In this document: positions 41,270-51,708 of the stretch, piece by piece | How positions within the stretch are numbered: the stretch's first letter is position 1 | Layout: the number at the start of each line of letters is the position of its first letter | Assembly (NCBI GenBank): GCA_013306675.1 | Contig: JABLUY010000059.1 | Span: 93,327 to 157,326 of the forward strand | Reading direction: 5' to 3' | Source of the DNA: Thraustochytrium sp. TN22 | Lineage: Eukaryota > Sar > Bigyra > Thraustochytrida > Thraustochytriidae | DNA: 64,000 bases | The notes under the pieces: model-generated | Seen by the model: only the letters and a program-made list of their open reading frames with translations | The model's database searches: none | Told to the model about the DNA's origin: nothing | Made by a program: the position numbers and the translations under genes

Positions 41270-41499
41270 GAGCTGGACTGCAAAAACGACAACCACAACA
41301 ACAACAACAACGACGAAGAACGACCGCGACGCGACGCGCTGCGGCCAGGCAGCAAGAGTGTAGCTAGCTAGGCGAGCTCAGCCCTGAGCTGGACTGCAAA
41401 AACTACAACCACAACAACCACAACAACAAAGAAGAACGACCGCGACGCGACGCGCTGCGGCCAGGCAGCAAGAGTGTAGCTAGCTAGGCAAGCTCAGCC
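41270..41499 (+). repeat. 116-bp tandem duplication just after the Tim17 stop
   Basis: Units at 41270-41385 and 41386-41499 both start GAGCTGGACTGCAAAAAC, contain CAACAA-rich and GACGCGACGCGCTGCGG segments, and end with TAGCTAGCTAGG and CTCAGCC. They differ by a few bases in the CAA tract. They lie 14 bp past the stop, so they sit in the 3' UTR or its flank. Confidence 0.92.
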
Positions 41500-42035
41500 G
41501 GGCGCTCGCAGCGGACCGCAACAGCCGGCGAACGAGCTCTGCTCTGTTTCATGACCGGGCGCACTTACCGGACCCTTACACCTCACATGACACACGCTTC
41601 CGCGCTCGATCCATCGAATCTATCTCTAGAGACCAATAACGCTATTTCACGGAGGTTTGGATGCTGCTGCATCGCTGGCGCTGACCTTGTGAGTCGAGAG
41701 AGCAAGATGACGACTACAGGCCACTAGATGGCATGACGAGAACGACATCGAGCAGCGCTGTGCGCGCGTTTGAGCTACAACGCTATCACGCGTGCACCGT
41801 CGAGCCAAACTTTCTAAGGCGCACGTTTGGGCAGCTTGCTTGTTTGACAAGCCCTTTTTCCACCAAAGGTAGCTGTCATCATCTCCCGTCGAATAAAGTC
41901 GAAAGCTCTTTCATGGCTGGCTAAGTAGCTGCAAGAGCCAAGTACCTATCAGGGTGGGTGCGCTGTGTTGCGTTTCTCGCTGTGGCCATCTGCAAGGCGC
42001 GCTCGCGGCGCTCGCACGGGAGGTAGCACGCACAA
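41500..42035. other. convergent intergenic region
   Basis: Between the Tim17 3' repeat and the stop of the SANT-like gene. Lower GC than average; no gene found. Confidence 0.45.
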
Positions 42036-43985
42036 TCAGTTGGAGCCGGACCAGTCGATCATGCCACCGAGACCCGAGGCACCCCGGTTAAAGTGGGGCA
42101 CGGGCGGCGGGGGCGGCTGCGTCTGACCAAGATGAGCAGAGGAGGAGCGGTTGACCGGGGGTTGCTGGCCCTGCTGGCCCTGGTGCTGGGACTGCTGGTA
42201 GGAGAGCTGAGAGTACTGCTGGTGCTGGTACGAGTTATCCCGCTGTGTTTGCGGATGCTGGTACTGCGGGTACTGCTGCTGCTGGTAGTACTGCTGCAGG
42301 TAGTCCTCCTGTGCCTGCTGTTGATGTTGCTGCTGGTGATGGTGCGAGTGCTGCTGCTGCTGCTGGCGCATGTAATCGGAGGCGTCGAAGCGCGAACCGG
42401 AGGGAAGGCCGGAGACGCGGCGCTTCTTGGATGCGTCGAGGCCCTGCTGCATCTGCAGCGCAGCGAGATGGGAGGGCGTGGAAGCGTTGCTCTGCGTGGC
42501 GTCGGAGAGGCCGGAGCCGGAGCCAGAAGCGGCGTCGGCGGAGAGCAGCGAGTTTAGCGCGCCCTGCTGAAAGGCGCGCTGGCCGTCAAAGCCGGACATG
42601 TCGAAGCGGCGCTGGGACGGGGAGGAGGAGCCCGGGGAGGTGGCGCCGAGGAACTTTTGCGCGTTGGCGCCGCTGGAGGCACCACCGGTGAGGCCGGAGA
42701 TCATGTTGAACATGGGGGAGCCGGCAGCCGCGCCCTGCATGTACTGCGGCAGAAACTGGTGTTTGAGGAGCTTCTGCTGATGGCCGTAGACACCGAGCGC
42801 GTCGTCGGCGCCGCCGTTGGCCGCGGCGTGGGCGGCGGCGTGGGCGGCGAGCGGGTCCGTGGAGTCCGAGGCGTTTTCGTGCATGTCGAAGCCGTAGTTG
42901 GATAGAGTCTGCGGGGTGATGAGGCCAGCGGCCGCATGCTGGAGCATCTGGCGAGCGGACGGGTTGACGGCGGCGTCGGCGGACTGGCCACCGGGGAAGA
43001 TGCCGGCGCCGCGTGCCGAGGGCGCGCCATTGGCGCCCGCGCCGCCGCGCATCTGCGAGAGGCCGGCAGCGACGGCGAGGTGCGGGTTGTGCTGTGAGGA
43101 AGAGCCCTGGCGCTGCATGCGCTTGGGCGCGTCCGCCGGGGCGAGCGCAACAAAGTGATCAACGTGCGGGAGCTCGGGCTTGCAGTCGGTGCACTCGACG
43201 TAGCCGCACTTGGCAACGCCGGTCTGCACGACGACGCGCTGGTAGATGAGGCACTTGGTGCAGTTGCCAGGAGACTCGCAGGTGCCGGCGTGCTCCTCGA
43301 GCATCTGGTCGGTGCCCTGCTTGCCGCCGGGCTGCGGCGGTATTCTGCGGAACATGAGGTGGTGGCGCACGGCCTCGAGCGTGCGCTTCTTGTCGGTTTG
43401 CTCGTTGTACCTGCGTGTAATCTCGTGCATCCACGACTTGGTGCCGTACATGCGCTCCTTGCGCTGGTGCAGAAAGGAGTGGAAGAGGCCCTCGTCCTCG
43501 CGGATGAGCTTGAAGAGCGCGCGCTTCTCGTCTTCGGAGAAGCGGCCCTTGACCACGGCCACCTTCTCGCCGTCGCCCAGGGTGGTGTCGCGCTTGCGCG
43601 AGGCGTCCTGCGTCACGATGAGCGTGGTCCGCCCGCTCGACATGGACTTGCGCTTGCAGTTTCGTTTCTTCATGGCGTCGCCAACCACCTCCTGCTTGGT
43701 CAGCACCGGGCTCTTGTCGCCGTTGCTGCCCGTGCTGCCGTTGCTGCCGCTCGTCGGCGCCGGCGGCACGGCGCCGTGCAGCGACTGGAACGCGCTCAGG
43801 TCCATGTTGCCAGCCATGCCCTGCTGGAACGGCAGCCCCTGCTGCAGCTGCAGCATCAGCGCGGCGTCCGGCTCCTGCTGGGGCGGGGGCGGGGGCGGGG
43901 GCGGCTGCTGCGGCTGCTGCTGCGAGCCCTTGCTCCCGCCGCCGTTGTTTTGCGAGTCCTCCTTGGGCGCCAACTTCATCACCAC
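42036..43985 (-). CDS. putative nuclear regulator with SANT/Myb-like domain and Cys-rich motif
   Basis: A 649-residue protein; the start is at 43985 (MVMKLAPK) or 43979. Gln- and Pro-rich N-terminus. A basic segment (MKKRNCKRKSMSSGR) is followed at about 147-215 by KGRFSEDEKRALFKLI and SWMHEITRRYNE, ending TLEAVRHHLMFRR. This reads like one SANT/Myb helical unit or a stramenopile-specific variant, but the canonical spaced tryptophans are not all there. Next is a cysteine cluster (C-x5-C-x2-C, later C-x4-C-x2-C and H-x2-H at about 235-280) that could bind zinc. The C-terminal half is Gln/Ser/Gly-rich like a transactivation region (QQQQHSHHHQQQHQQQ). A DNA-binding transcription role is inferred. 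Confidence 0.7.
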   Translation of the reverse strand: MVMKLAPKEDSQNNGGGSKGSQQQPQQPPPPPPPPQQEPDAALMLQLQQGLPFQQGMAGNMDLSAFQSLHGAVPPAPTSGSNGSTGSNGDKSPVLTKQEVVGDAMKKRNCKRKSMSSGRTTLIVTQDASRKRDTTLGDGEKVAVVKGRFSEDEKRALFKLIREDEGLFHSFLHQRKERMYGTKSWMHEITRRYNEQTDKKRTLEAVRHHLMFRRIPPQPGGKQGTDQMLEEHAGTCESPGNCTKCLIYQRVVVQTGVAKCGYVECTDCKPELPHVDHFVALAPADAPKRMQRQGSSSQHNPHLAVAAGLSQMRGGAGANGAPSARGAGIFPGGQSADAAVNPSARQMLQHAAAGLITPQTLSNYGFDMHENASDSTDPLAAHAAAHAAANGGADDALGVYGHQQKLLKHQFLPQYMQGAAAGSPMFNMISGLTGGASSGANAQKFLGATSPGSSSPSQRRFDMSGFDGQRAFQQGALNSLLSADAASGSGSGLSDATQSNASTPSHLAALQMQQGLDASKKRRVSGLPSGSRFDASDYMRQQQQQHSHHHQQQHQQQAQEDYLQQYYQQQQYPQYQHPQTQRDNSYQHQQYSQLSYQQSQHQGQQGQQPPVNRSSSAHLGQTQPPPPPVPHFNRGASGLGGMIDWSGSN

Positions 43986-46900
43986 GACGCCGCGCGCGCT
44001 GCCGCTCGCCGCCGCCGCTGCTCTCGCCGCTGCGCTCGCCGCTGCGCTCGCGATCCGGGTCTAGCTAGCTAGCTAGGTCTAACCACCTCCGCTACCGCTA
44101 CCGCTACCGCACCGTCCGGCCGAGCTTTGCTCTTCTGTGGCGCGCCGTGGCAACCCTCACTTGCACGCGCTGCTGCTACTGCCGAGAAACCGCTCCCTTG
44201 CGGGGTGCGAGCCGGGTCGCGCGCGCGGCTGGCGCGCGCTAGCTAGCTAGCCGGCCGGCCGGGCACGCTGAGCGGGGCTGCGCACGCGCGCACCTCGCGC
44301 GCTCCGCCTCGCCTCGCCTCGCTTCGCCGCGACCTCACGCCGCGCTGCGCTGCGCTCTGCGCTCGCTCTCGCGCGCGCCGAGCAGGCGGGTGGGCGACCG
44401 AGTCGCAGAGAAACCGGTAGGGAGGGACGGTGCTGCTAGGCTTGTCGTCAATCGCCGACGCCGTGCCTGCGGGGCACTGGCAGGCGAGGCGGGCGGGCGT
44501 GCTACGCGAGCCGCCGACCGGGGGCGAGGCCGCGCTGCGCTGCGCTACGCTGCACTACGCTGCGCTGCGCTACGCCGCGCCGCAACGCGCCGCTCCGTGC
44601 GCCTGCGCTGCTGCGCCGCCAGGAGCGCCGCGCCGAGTGAGAGAGTGGGTGAGGCGGGCCTACAGCCGGAGCGAGAGGCGGGACTGCCTCTCGCGCGCGC
44701 GCCTGTCTGTCTGTCTGTCTGTCTGTCTCCCTTGTGCAGCACTCCGGCCCCGCCCTGCACCCAGCCGCTCCTTTCCAGGCCTTGTACAGGCTTCAAGCGA
44801 GCCAAGCAAAGGCACGCGGCAGGCAGCGGCGATCTCTCTAGATCGCCTGCGCTCGCGCTCGCGCTCGCCCGCCCGCTCGCTCGCTGGCGCAGGACCACCC
44901 GCGCTCTAGCCCTCGACCCGGCGCTGCCACCTGCGAACGCCACCTCCGACTTGACTTGCTGCGGCTCGCTCGCTCGCTCGCGCGCGCGCTCGCTTGGCCG
45001 GCCGCCCCGCGTTAGCGCCCTGCGCGGCCCGCCGCGCGCCGCTCGCTCGCTCCGCGGGCGTCGGCAGCGCGGTCCTGCCCTCCCGCCCCGCTCGCTCGCT
45101 CGCTCTGGGCCGCCGAGCGGAGGCGGCCGGAGGTGGCCCGCCCCGACTCGCTCGCGCGCAACCCGCAGGCGCCGCTAGCCACGCCAAGGCAGTGGCTGCC
45201 GTCGCCTCTCCTCTCGTCTCCGCGCCGCTGCGCCGCCGGCGCGCGCTCGCTGCGCCGCTCGCTGCGCCGCCGCGCGCCGCGCCGCTCGCCGCCCGCCGCG
45301 CTGCGCTGCGCCGCGCCGCGCTGCGCTGCGCTGCGCTGCGCTGCCTGGCTGCTGCCGGCGGGGTCCGGGGAGGGCTCGCCCGGCGGGATGAGGAACTGCA
45401 ACCCGGAAGCAGGCACTGCAGTCCCGCGCAGCTGCGAGCGAGCTAGCTAGGTTGGCCTGGAGCGCCGAGCTCGCCGCCGGCAGCAGCGCGCCTGCGTCGG
45501 AAGCAAGCGGGCAAGGCAGGCTTCTTTCTTTCGCCGCTCTCTTCCGTCGGGTCTCGCCTCCGAGTCGTGGCTGTCGTGCCACCGAGCCCTCGGCCCGTGC
45601 CAGTGCTAGGCTAGAGAGAGAGAGACGGAGAGTGCCGCCGCGTGCTTGACGCTGAGCAGGCCTGCGCAGCGCTGGCTGCGCTGCGCTGCGCTGCGCTGCG
45701 CTGCGCTGCGCTGCGCTGCCTGCGCGGCGCTGCGCTGCTGCCCGCCTGGCTGCCTCCTGCCGGCAAGGCCCCGGCGCGGAGCGCGCGCCCGTGCAGTGCA
45801 ATGAGGTCGCCACTGCGGTGCAAGCTTCTCGGCAGGGCGCCCCCGCGCGGAAGGTGGCGCGGCACCGGTGGTGGCGGCGACGGAAGCGCCCGACTTCCCG
45901 CCGCCGCTGCGGCGCCGCCGTGAGTCGCAAGCCGGCAGCACTGGCCTGGCAGGCAGGCAGGCAGGCAGGCAGGCGCCGCACGCACGACTTGCACAGCACA
46001 GCATCGCAGCGCACCGCAGCGTGCAGTGCATTCATCGCAGTCAGGGCCCGGGCGGCCAGGCTAGGCTCGTCAAGGCCGATGGCCGGCCAGGCCGCGAGAG
46101 CGTCGCCTGTGGCGGGCGCCGGGCGGGGCCGCCGGCGCCGCTGTGCTCGCGCCGCGCGGCCTTCTTCCTGCGCGCGCCGGCACCGCAGCGCGCGCACGAA
46201 CCGCCTGGCCGTGCTTGGCTGCCAGCCAGCCAGCCAGCCTCCTCGCCTCGCCTCGCCTCGCCTCGCCCGCCTCGCCGGCCTGGTCGCGCCGCCCCAGGCC
46301 TCGCGCGCGGCGCAGCGCAGGCCGGCGGAGCCGGGGCCGCGGCCCGCGCAGCCTGGCTGGCGGCGGCCGGGCCGCGCGTGGCGCCGCGCAGGCAGCACCG
46401 CAGGCAGGCAGCTGAGGCAGCCAGCCTGGCCAGCAGGCAGCCCAGGCTGACCAGCCAGTCGTGATTCCTGCGGCGCCTTCACGGAGGAGCCTGAGGAGGG
46501 AGGGAGGGAGGGAGCGGGGGAGGGGCGGAGGAGGGAGGCGGCGGCGCGCGCACGCACGTCAGCGCGCGGTGCGCCGCGTGGTAAGATGCGCGAGCTCCGC
46601 TTCCGCGCGGCGGCGCGGGCCTGGCCGGCGCCGCGGCCTCGTCCTGTGGAGGGAGGGAGGAGCTTGGCTGCTTCCGTGAGCCTCCAGCGGACGCCGCGCC
46701 GGGCTCGGCTGGGACGGGCCGGCGGGCCCGTGAGGATCGTCATGGCCAGATTTGTTGTCGCCGCGACGATCGCCGCCGCTGCGCTCCTCCGCCCCTCCGC
46801 GCGAGCGGCGGCGAGCGGGCGGGCGAGCGAGCGTGCGTGCGTGAGCGGCGGCTGAGGCGACGCGAGGCGAGTCGACCTGGCTGGCTTCGGCGACGCCGCC

Positions 46901-49712
46901 GACAGAGGGAGGTGCCGCGCGGCGCGTTGCGGAGCGGGTGGCTGCTTGCGTGCACCGTGTTGATTTCAGGCAGCGGCGGCTGGAGCGCGAGCCCGCGCGC
47001 CTGCCAGGCAGGCAGGCCGGGAAGTCGATCATGATAGCATCGGTTAGTTTGTGGGTGGGTAAGCTCACTTGGAAAGGAAATGAGGTGAAGGCAAAAACCA
47101 TGCACTGCCAGTGGCAGCCAGCTCGAAAGAAACGTCATTGGCTGTTGGATGGCGCTAGCTAGCTAGCTAGATGCTGGCTGGTGCAGTGGCGCTGCCAACT
47201 ACGTCCGGGCTGTGGCGGCTGGGAAGTTTGAGGCGACGAGGAGAATGACGGCGAGCGCGTCCATCGGCCAGGTCAGCTGGCCCTCGGTCCGCCGCAGGCC
47301 TCGCTCCGTGCCGAGTCCGAAGCCAAGCGAAGCGCTGCTGCGCAATTGCAGCGCCGCGGCCGATTCAAAGAGCGCGCGGTGCAGAGCGCGCGTCCGTCTC
47401 CCTGCCTGCCTGCCTGCCTGCCTGCCTGCGTGCGTGCCACTGCGTGAGCCGCGCACGCCAGCAAGACAAAGCCTTGCCGTGCGGCCGTGGCTTCGGACGC
47501 GCGGCCTGCCGTCGCGCGCTACCTCGGAGGAGAAGGCTGATCATCCGGGCGGGAAGGAGCGCCAAGGAGGAAACTGCGATCTCGAGCAGATTGATCCGGC
47601 TGCGGTCCGGCGGCCTCCCAGCTTGCGTGCTCGGCGACCCGGCGCGTGAGTTGCGAGGCCATACAACCAGCGGCAGCAGATGGGCCGCCGCGCGCGGTAG
47701 CCACGGCGCGGGCGCGGGTGATGCGCCGCGTCAGACGATGCGAGACGGGTTACGACAGATATGCGGTACACTGCAGACGGTCCGGCCCGGACGCCAAGGC
47801 GTATCGACGTCGACACGCGGCTCGAAGTGAGGCGACGCGACGCCAGTCAGTGCACTGTGCAGCGCCCGCGAATTCCGTCGCGCGCCTCTGTCTGAGCCTG
47901 AGCAGAGCAAGCAAGCAAGCAAGCAAGAGAGCAAGAGCTGGCCAGCCACCTCGTTTAGTCCTTGATTGGCTCGGGCGATAGCATCTCTCTCTCATCTGTT
48001 GTTAGCTGAGCTGAGGTGCGCGCGGACTGCCATGGCCAGCGTAGCGTGTACGAGCGAGCCAGCGGAGCAGCACGCAAGAGGATTTGAAGAGCAGTGCTCC
48101 GAACACCCTAGCAACTTAGCTAATGCTTTATGCACCGCGTTGTACCACTTAGGGTGAAGGTGGCAGAAACTGAGACTCCACCTGCTGCCAACCTGCGCCT
48201 GCCAAGCTGCGCCTGCCAGGCTGCGCCTGCCAGCTAACTAGAGGTAGTTAAATTCCGCGGCCGAGGCCCGAGCGCGGCCCACGTCTTGCTGCTACGGGCG
48301 GAGCCCAAGGGTGCACGTACCTCGGTGCAGCCTACCCTGCACGCACGCATCAACATGCGGCCCGCAACTTGAACGTGTCGATCGACTGACTGCGCCACCA
48401 TTCCCCGCTTCTCCGCGATTCCCCAGCGCATTGCGCGTTCTGCACCAAAACACTGCTCGCCGACCGCCTAGCCTGCCTTGTCGGCGTTGCCGCACGGAGC
48501 GGTCCTTGGGCTACAATGGGCGCTCCGAGCGAGATGGGCTGCCCGTTGGGGGGCTCACCGGCGCACAGTCAGCCACCGATCTATCAGGTTTCCACCCCCT
48601 CCTGGCAAGCAAAAAGATGCAACCACTCACAGGAGTGGTCAAGGCTTCAACGCTCAACGCTCCGCGAAGCCTTCTCTTGCCGATTCAAAGCTGGTTACCG
48701 AGCCCGTCCGCCGATGACAACATGCCAATGGTGGATGACTGCCCGACCAGGCCTCGACGCGGCAAACCCACACGACACGACACGCCACGACATCTGTGGC
48801 TGCGGTGGGTGCCGCTCCAGCCATGGCTACCGTTAAGCGCCGTTGAGCCGGCCGCTGGCCGACGAGCTTTTCTGAGTTATATTGACCCTCGCCCGGCTCG
48901 CTGTCGCCACGCCCGTGGCGAAGTCCGGACCAGCGGTCCCGCACAAGTCGCCTTGAGGCAGTGAGCCAGAACAACCTGAAGTAGGTCCGCCGCCTGGCTG
49001 CTGTTCTGCAGCAGTCCAACGCCCTTGACCGTGGACAGGACCGCGATCCGCAGCGATCAACCCAGGCCGCCACCGGTTGGCGGCCCACGCCGAGCAAAAC
49101 GAGCGTCCCAGTCCCAGCCGCGGCCGGTAGCGGCGTCCACTGCAAGTTCCTTCCTCGCCTGCCAGGCAGAGACTGAGACTCCCACTGGCAGGACGCCACC
49201 CTACCAGACCACCTCAAGGTCACCGTCAAGCATTCGCCAGCTCGTAACTTGTTACACAACTTAAAACTGCCACTAGGCTAGGCCAGCTGCCAGCCAGCCA
49301 GCTGGCAGCACTGCACAGTGCACTCAGTGCACTGCCACTGCAGGGCAAGTGGGTCCCTCCCCAAAGCCAACCTCCACTCTGGCACTCTCCACGAGCCTCC
49401 ACCGGCGCCCAGCCGGGACCTCCAGCGCTGCAACCCGGCAGTGCACACAACCGCCCCGTAACCGCCGCCACGCGACGTTAACCGCCGCGCCGTTGGGCCG
49501 CCGTTTCGCGGCGCAAGCGGCCCAAGCGCAGCCCCGGAGCAGCGAGGAAATCCTGGAACCCTAGCCCTAGGCGCGGGTTGCGGCGGCGGCGGAAAGCGGC
49601 CTATCGCTGGCTGGCTGGCGGGCGCCAGATAGATGGAGGCGGAGGCGGGCGAGGAGGCGGGCGCGGCGGGCAGACTCGAGAGGAGAGCACCTGCAGCCCT
49701 TCCGCAGCCACC
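43986..49712. other. gene-poor, microsatellite-rich region
   Basis: No convincing gene in 5.7 kb. Open frames on all strands are Arg/Ala/Ser/Pro strings. Visible repeats: (TAGC)n at about 44061-44075, 44237-44252, 45430 and 47154-47170; CTGT repeats at 44705-44728; (GCTGC)n at about 45678-45720; GCAG repeats at 45950-45975; CCTCG repeats near 46240; TGCC repeats at 47401-47428; three TGCGCCTGCC units at about 48195-48230. 48480-48960 is less GC-rich and may hold a decayed coding fragment. Much of the front part (43986-44400) is probably the promoter of the SANT-like gene. Confidence 0.5.
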
Positions 49713-50322
49713 ATGGTACGTGCGCGCGGGCGGGCGGCGCGCCGGCGCTGCGCGGCGCTGCGCTGCGCGGCGCGGCGCGGCGCGCGGCGCTGCGCAGCGC
49801 GACGGGACGAGCTAGGACGAGGCCGGGGCGGGGGATGATGAGGACGCCGCGCACGAGGAGGACGCCGCGCTCGACGAGGACGCCGCGCTCGACGTGACGG
49901 GGAAGGGGGTGCAGGCGGACGCCGGCGAGGCGGAGAGAGCAGACGGACGGAGAGAACGGGCTTGGGAAGGGTCGGGAGTTGCGCTGCGCTGCGGCGGGGG
50001 ACAGGGAGACTGACGATCGCGACGTGCGCTCGCTTTACAGGGTCGCCGCACGAAGAAGGCCGGCATTGTCGGCAAGTTCGGTACTCGCTACGGTGCGAGT
50101 CTCCGTAAGATCATCAAGGGCATTGAGATCGCCCAGCATTCCAAGTACGAGTGCCCGTTCTGCGGCAAGACCAACGTCAAGCGCAAGGCTGTGGGCATCT
50201 GGGACTGCAAGTCCTGCAACAAGCGGATGGCCGGCGGCGCCTATGTCTTTAGCACTCCTGCGGCTGCCGACGTGCGGACCACGCTCACCCGTGTGAAGCG
50301 CAACGCCGAGCGCCTCGCGTAA
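49713..50322 (+). CDS. RPL37A: ribosomal protein eL43 (L37a), start codon alone in exon 1
   Basis: Exon 1 contributes only ATG (49713-49715, context GCAGCCACCATGG). The intron (49716-50040, 325 nt) starts GTACGTG and ends CTTTACAG. Exon 2 (50041-50322) starts [20 protein letters not shown] and finishes RLA. The product is 94 residues, close to the 92 of human eL43. The zinc-ribbon cysteines are present (CPFC...CKSC), as are [10 protein letters not shown] and GGAYVF. eL43 is part of the 60S subunit near the E site. Without the isolated ATG the frame has no start, which makes this splice model strong. Long first introns in ribosomal protein genes often carry regulatory sequence. Confidence 0.93.
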
Positions 50323-50681
50323 GCTTTATTCTCCGTGCTGCTTGCCCCTGTTTCTTTTTGCTCCTTCTGCTGCTGTTGTCTCTCTAAACGCTGGCGCGGG
50401 TGCAGTCCAGGTCACGTTTTCTGGTCTTGGTCACATGCTTGATGATGGGAAAAGTGAAAGTGAGGCGGTGATCTTGTCGAAGGGGGCGTGCGAGGACTGC
50501 GCTGGGATAGCGCGCGAAAGAAGGGGGTCAGCAAGGGCTGCTGTCGTGCGGATTCTTCCTCTCTTGAAGGAGTCCTTGCTCTCGTATGAGCTTCCTCTCT
50601 TGTAGGGGTCCTTGCTCGCTCACGTGGTCCATGGGCGCGACTTCCTGCTCAAGGCAAAGAGATTGAAAGAAACTTGACTTG
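50323..50681. other. 3' region of eL43, no gene seen
   Basis: Pyrimidine-rich just after the stop, then a repeated phrase: CTTCCTCTCTTGAAGGAGTCCTTGCT is echoed as CTTCCTCTCTTG-AGGGGTCCTTGCT about 36 bp later. No coding pattern. Confidence 0.35.
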
Positions 50682-51490
50682 TTAGTTCTCCCCAGACAAC
50701 TGAGGAAGGACACTCTGGAACATGAGCACCGCATGTAGGGGAACCAAGTGCGAGTCGGGCAGCGACGACCCTCCCGCGACGACCACGTCGTGAGATGTAG
50801 GGTTTAAAGGCCGCGCTACCGTCATGAGCATGAGTTCCCTTACGCGTGGTGCGACGATGCGCAAAGACATCCTGTCGTGGGCGACGCCGTTGAGTTTAAA
50901 GACGAGGCGGCGCGCGCACGCTCGCTGCTCAGGATTGAGCAAGCGTCTTGGCACTCGTGTCGCCTGCGACCGCCGCTCGGTGCGGCGGCGCCTCCGACCC
51001 AGGCTGCTGGGGCGGCGGCGGCGACGACGGGTCCTGCGCCACGGGCGTGGCGACCGGGACAGCGTCCTGCCGGTCTCGCACGGCAGGACGCAAGCCACAC
51101 ATGGGGCCTGAGCATCCGCGCCGCGCCGAGGCCGCGCCCTCACCGCTCTGCATGAGCCGCTTCGCCGCCTCCGGCTTCATGTACGCCTCGATCCTGCCGG
51201 CCACGTAGGCGACGGCGTCGATCAGCAGTCAGACCATGGTGAGCCTGGCCTGCACGCGCTCCGCGCGCTCGCCCGCCTCGCACGCCCGCTCGGTAGCGTG
51301 TACGCCGCGGCGCCTCGTACGTACACTGCGCACGCACGAGAGGAGTTGGCGCTCTACCTGCCGGCCGGCCGGCCGGCCGGCCGGTCGCGCGCCGCGAGGC
51401 AAAGAACCGTCGGGAAGCTTCAATAGCTCCGACGCTTGAGCTGCGCGCCGGTAAAGCCCGCCGCTCTTGCCCGTGCGGTGCGCGCACGCG
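50682..51490 (-). CDS. possible multi-exon minus-strand gene, unresolved
   Basis: The minus strand has one well-bordered exon candidate (51193-51144: AG|GATCGAG...CAGAGCG|GTGAGG) encoding IEAYMKPEAAKRLMQS. Downstream a frame ending at 50682 reads ARRLVFKLNGVAHDRMSLRIV, later VPLHAVLMFQSVLP, with less biased composition than chance GC-rich frames. If joined, these would form a gene divergent from the SH3 gene, following the window's usual pattern. I cannot fix the start or all splice sites and do not recognise the family. Confidence 0.27.
51360..51385. repeat. (CCGG)n palindromic microsatellite
   Basis: Six consecutive GGCC/CCGG units near 51360-51384, perfectly self-complementary and able to form a hairpin. 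Confidence 0.85.
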
Positions 51491-51708
51491 AGCCACTCAT
51501 GATCACTGGTGATCTGGGACATCGCACACCATCGATCCGTTGATTCCCACGATGGCTCACCATCTCTGATGATGACTGCGACCATGGTGACCATGGTAAC
51601 TCGGTCGTGGCTCGGACTCGCGCTCGAGGTCCGAGCCAAGAGACGGTCCTTCGCGGTCAAATCGCTCGCCCGCGGGCGCCACCGCCCGCTCGCATTGCGC
51701 GCGCGCTC

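Noticed and set aside
45175-46743. 522-codon minus-strand frame in the gene-poor region
   Set aside because: Composed of Arg/Ala/Gln strings translated from microsatellites; no conserved motif.
48311-48964. 217-codon plus-strand frame and a 106-codon alternative (GRARPPMTTCQWW-like) at 48.5 kb
   Set aside because: Lower GC hints at a decayed element, but neither frame shows a recognisable domain and the two conflict.
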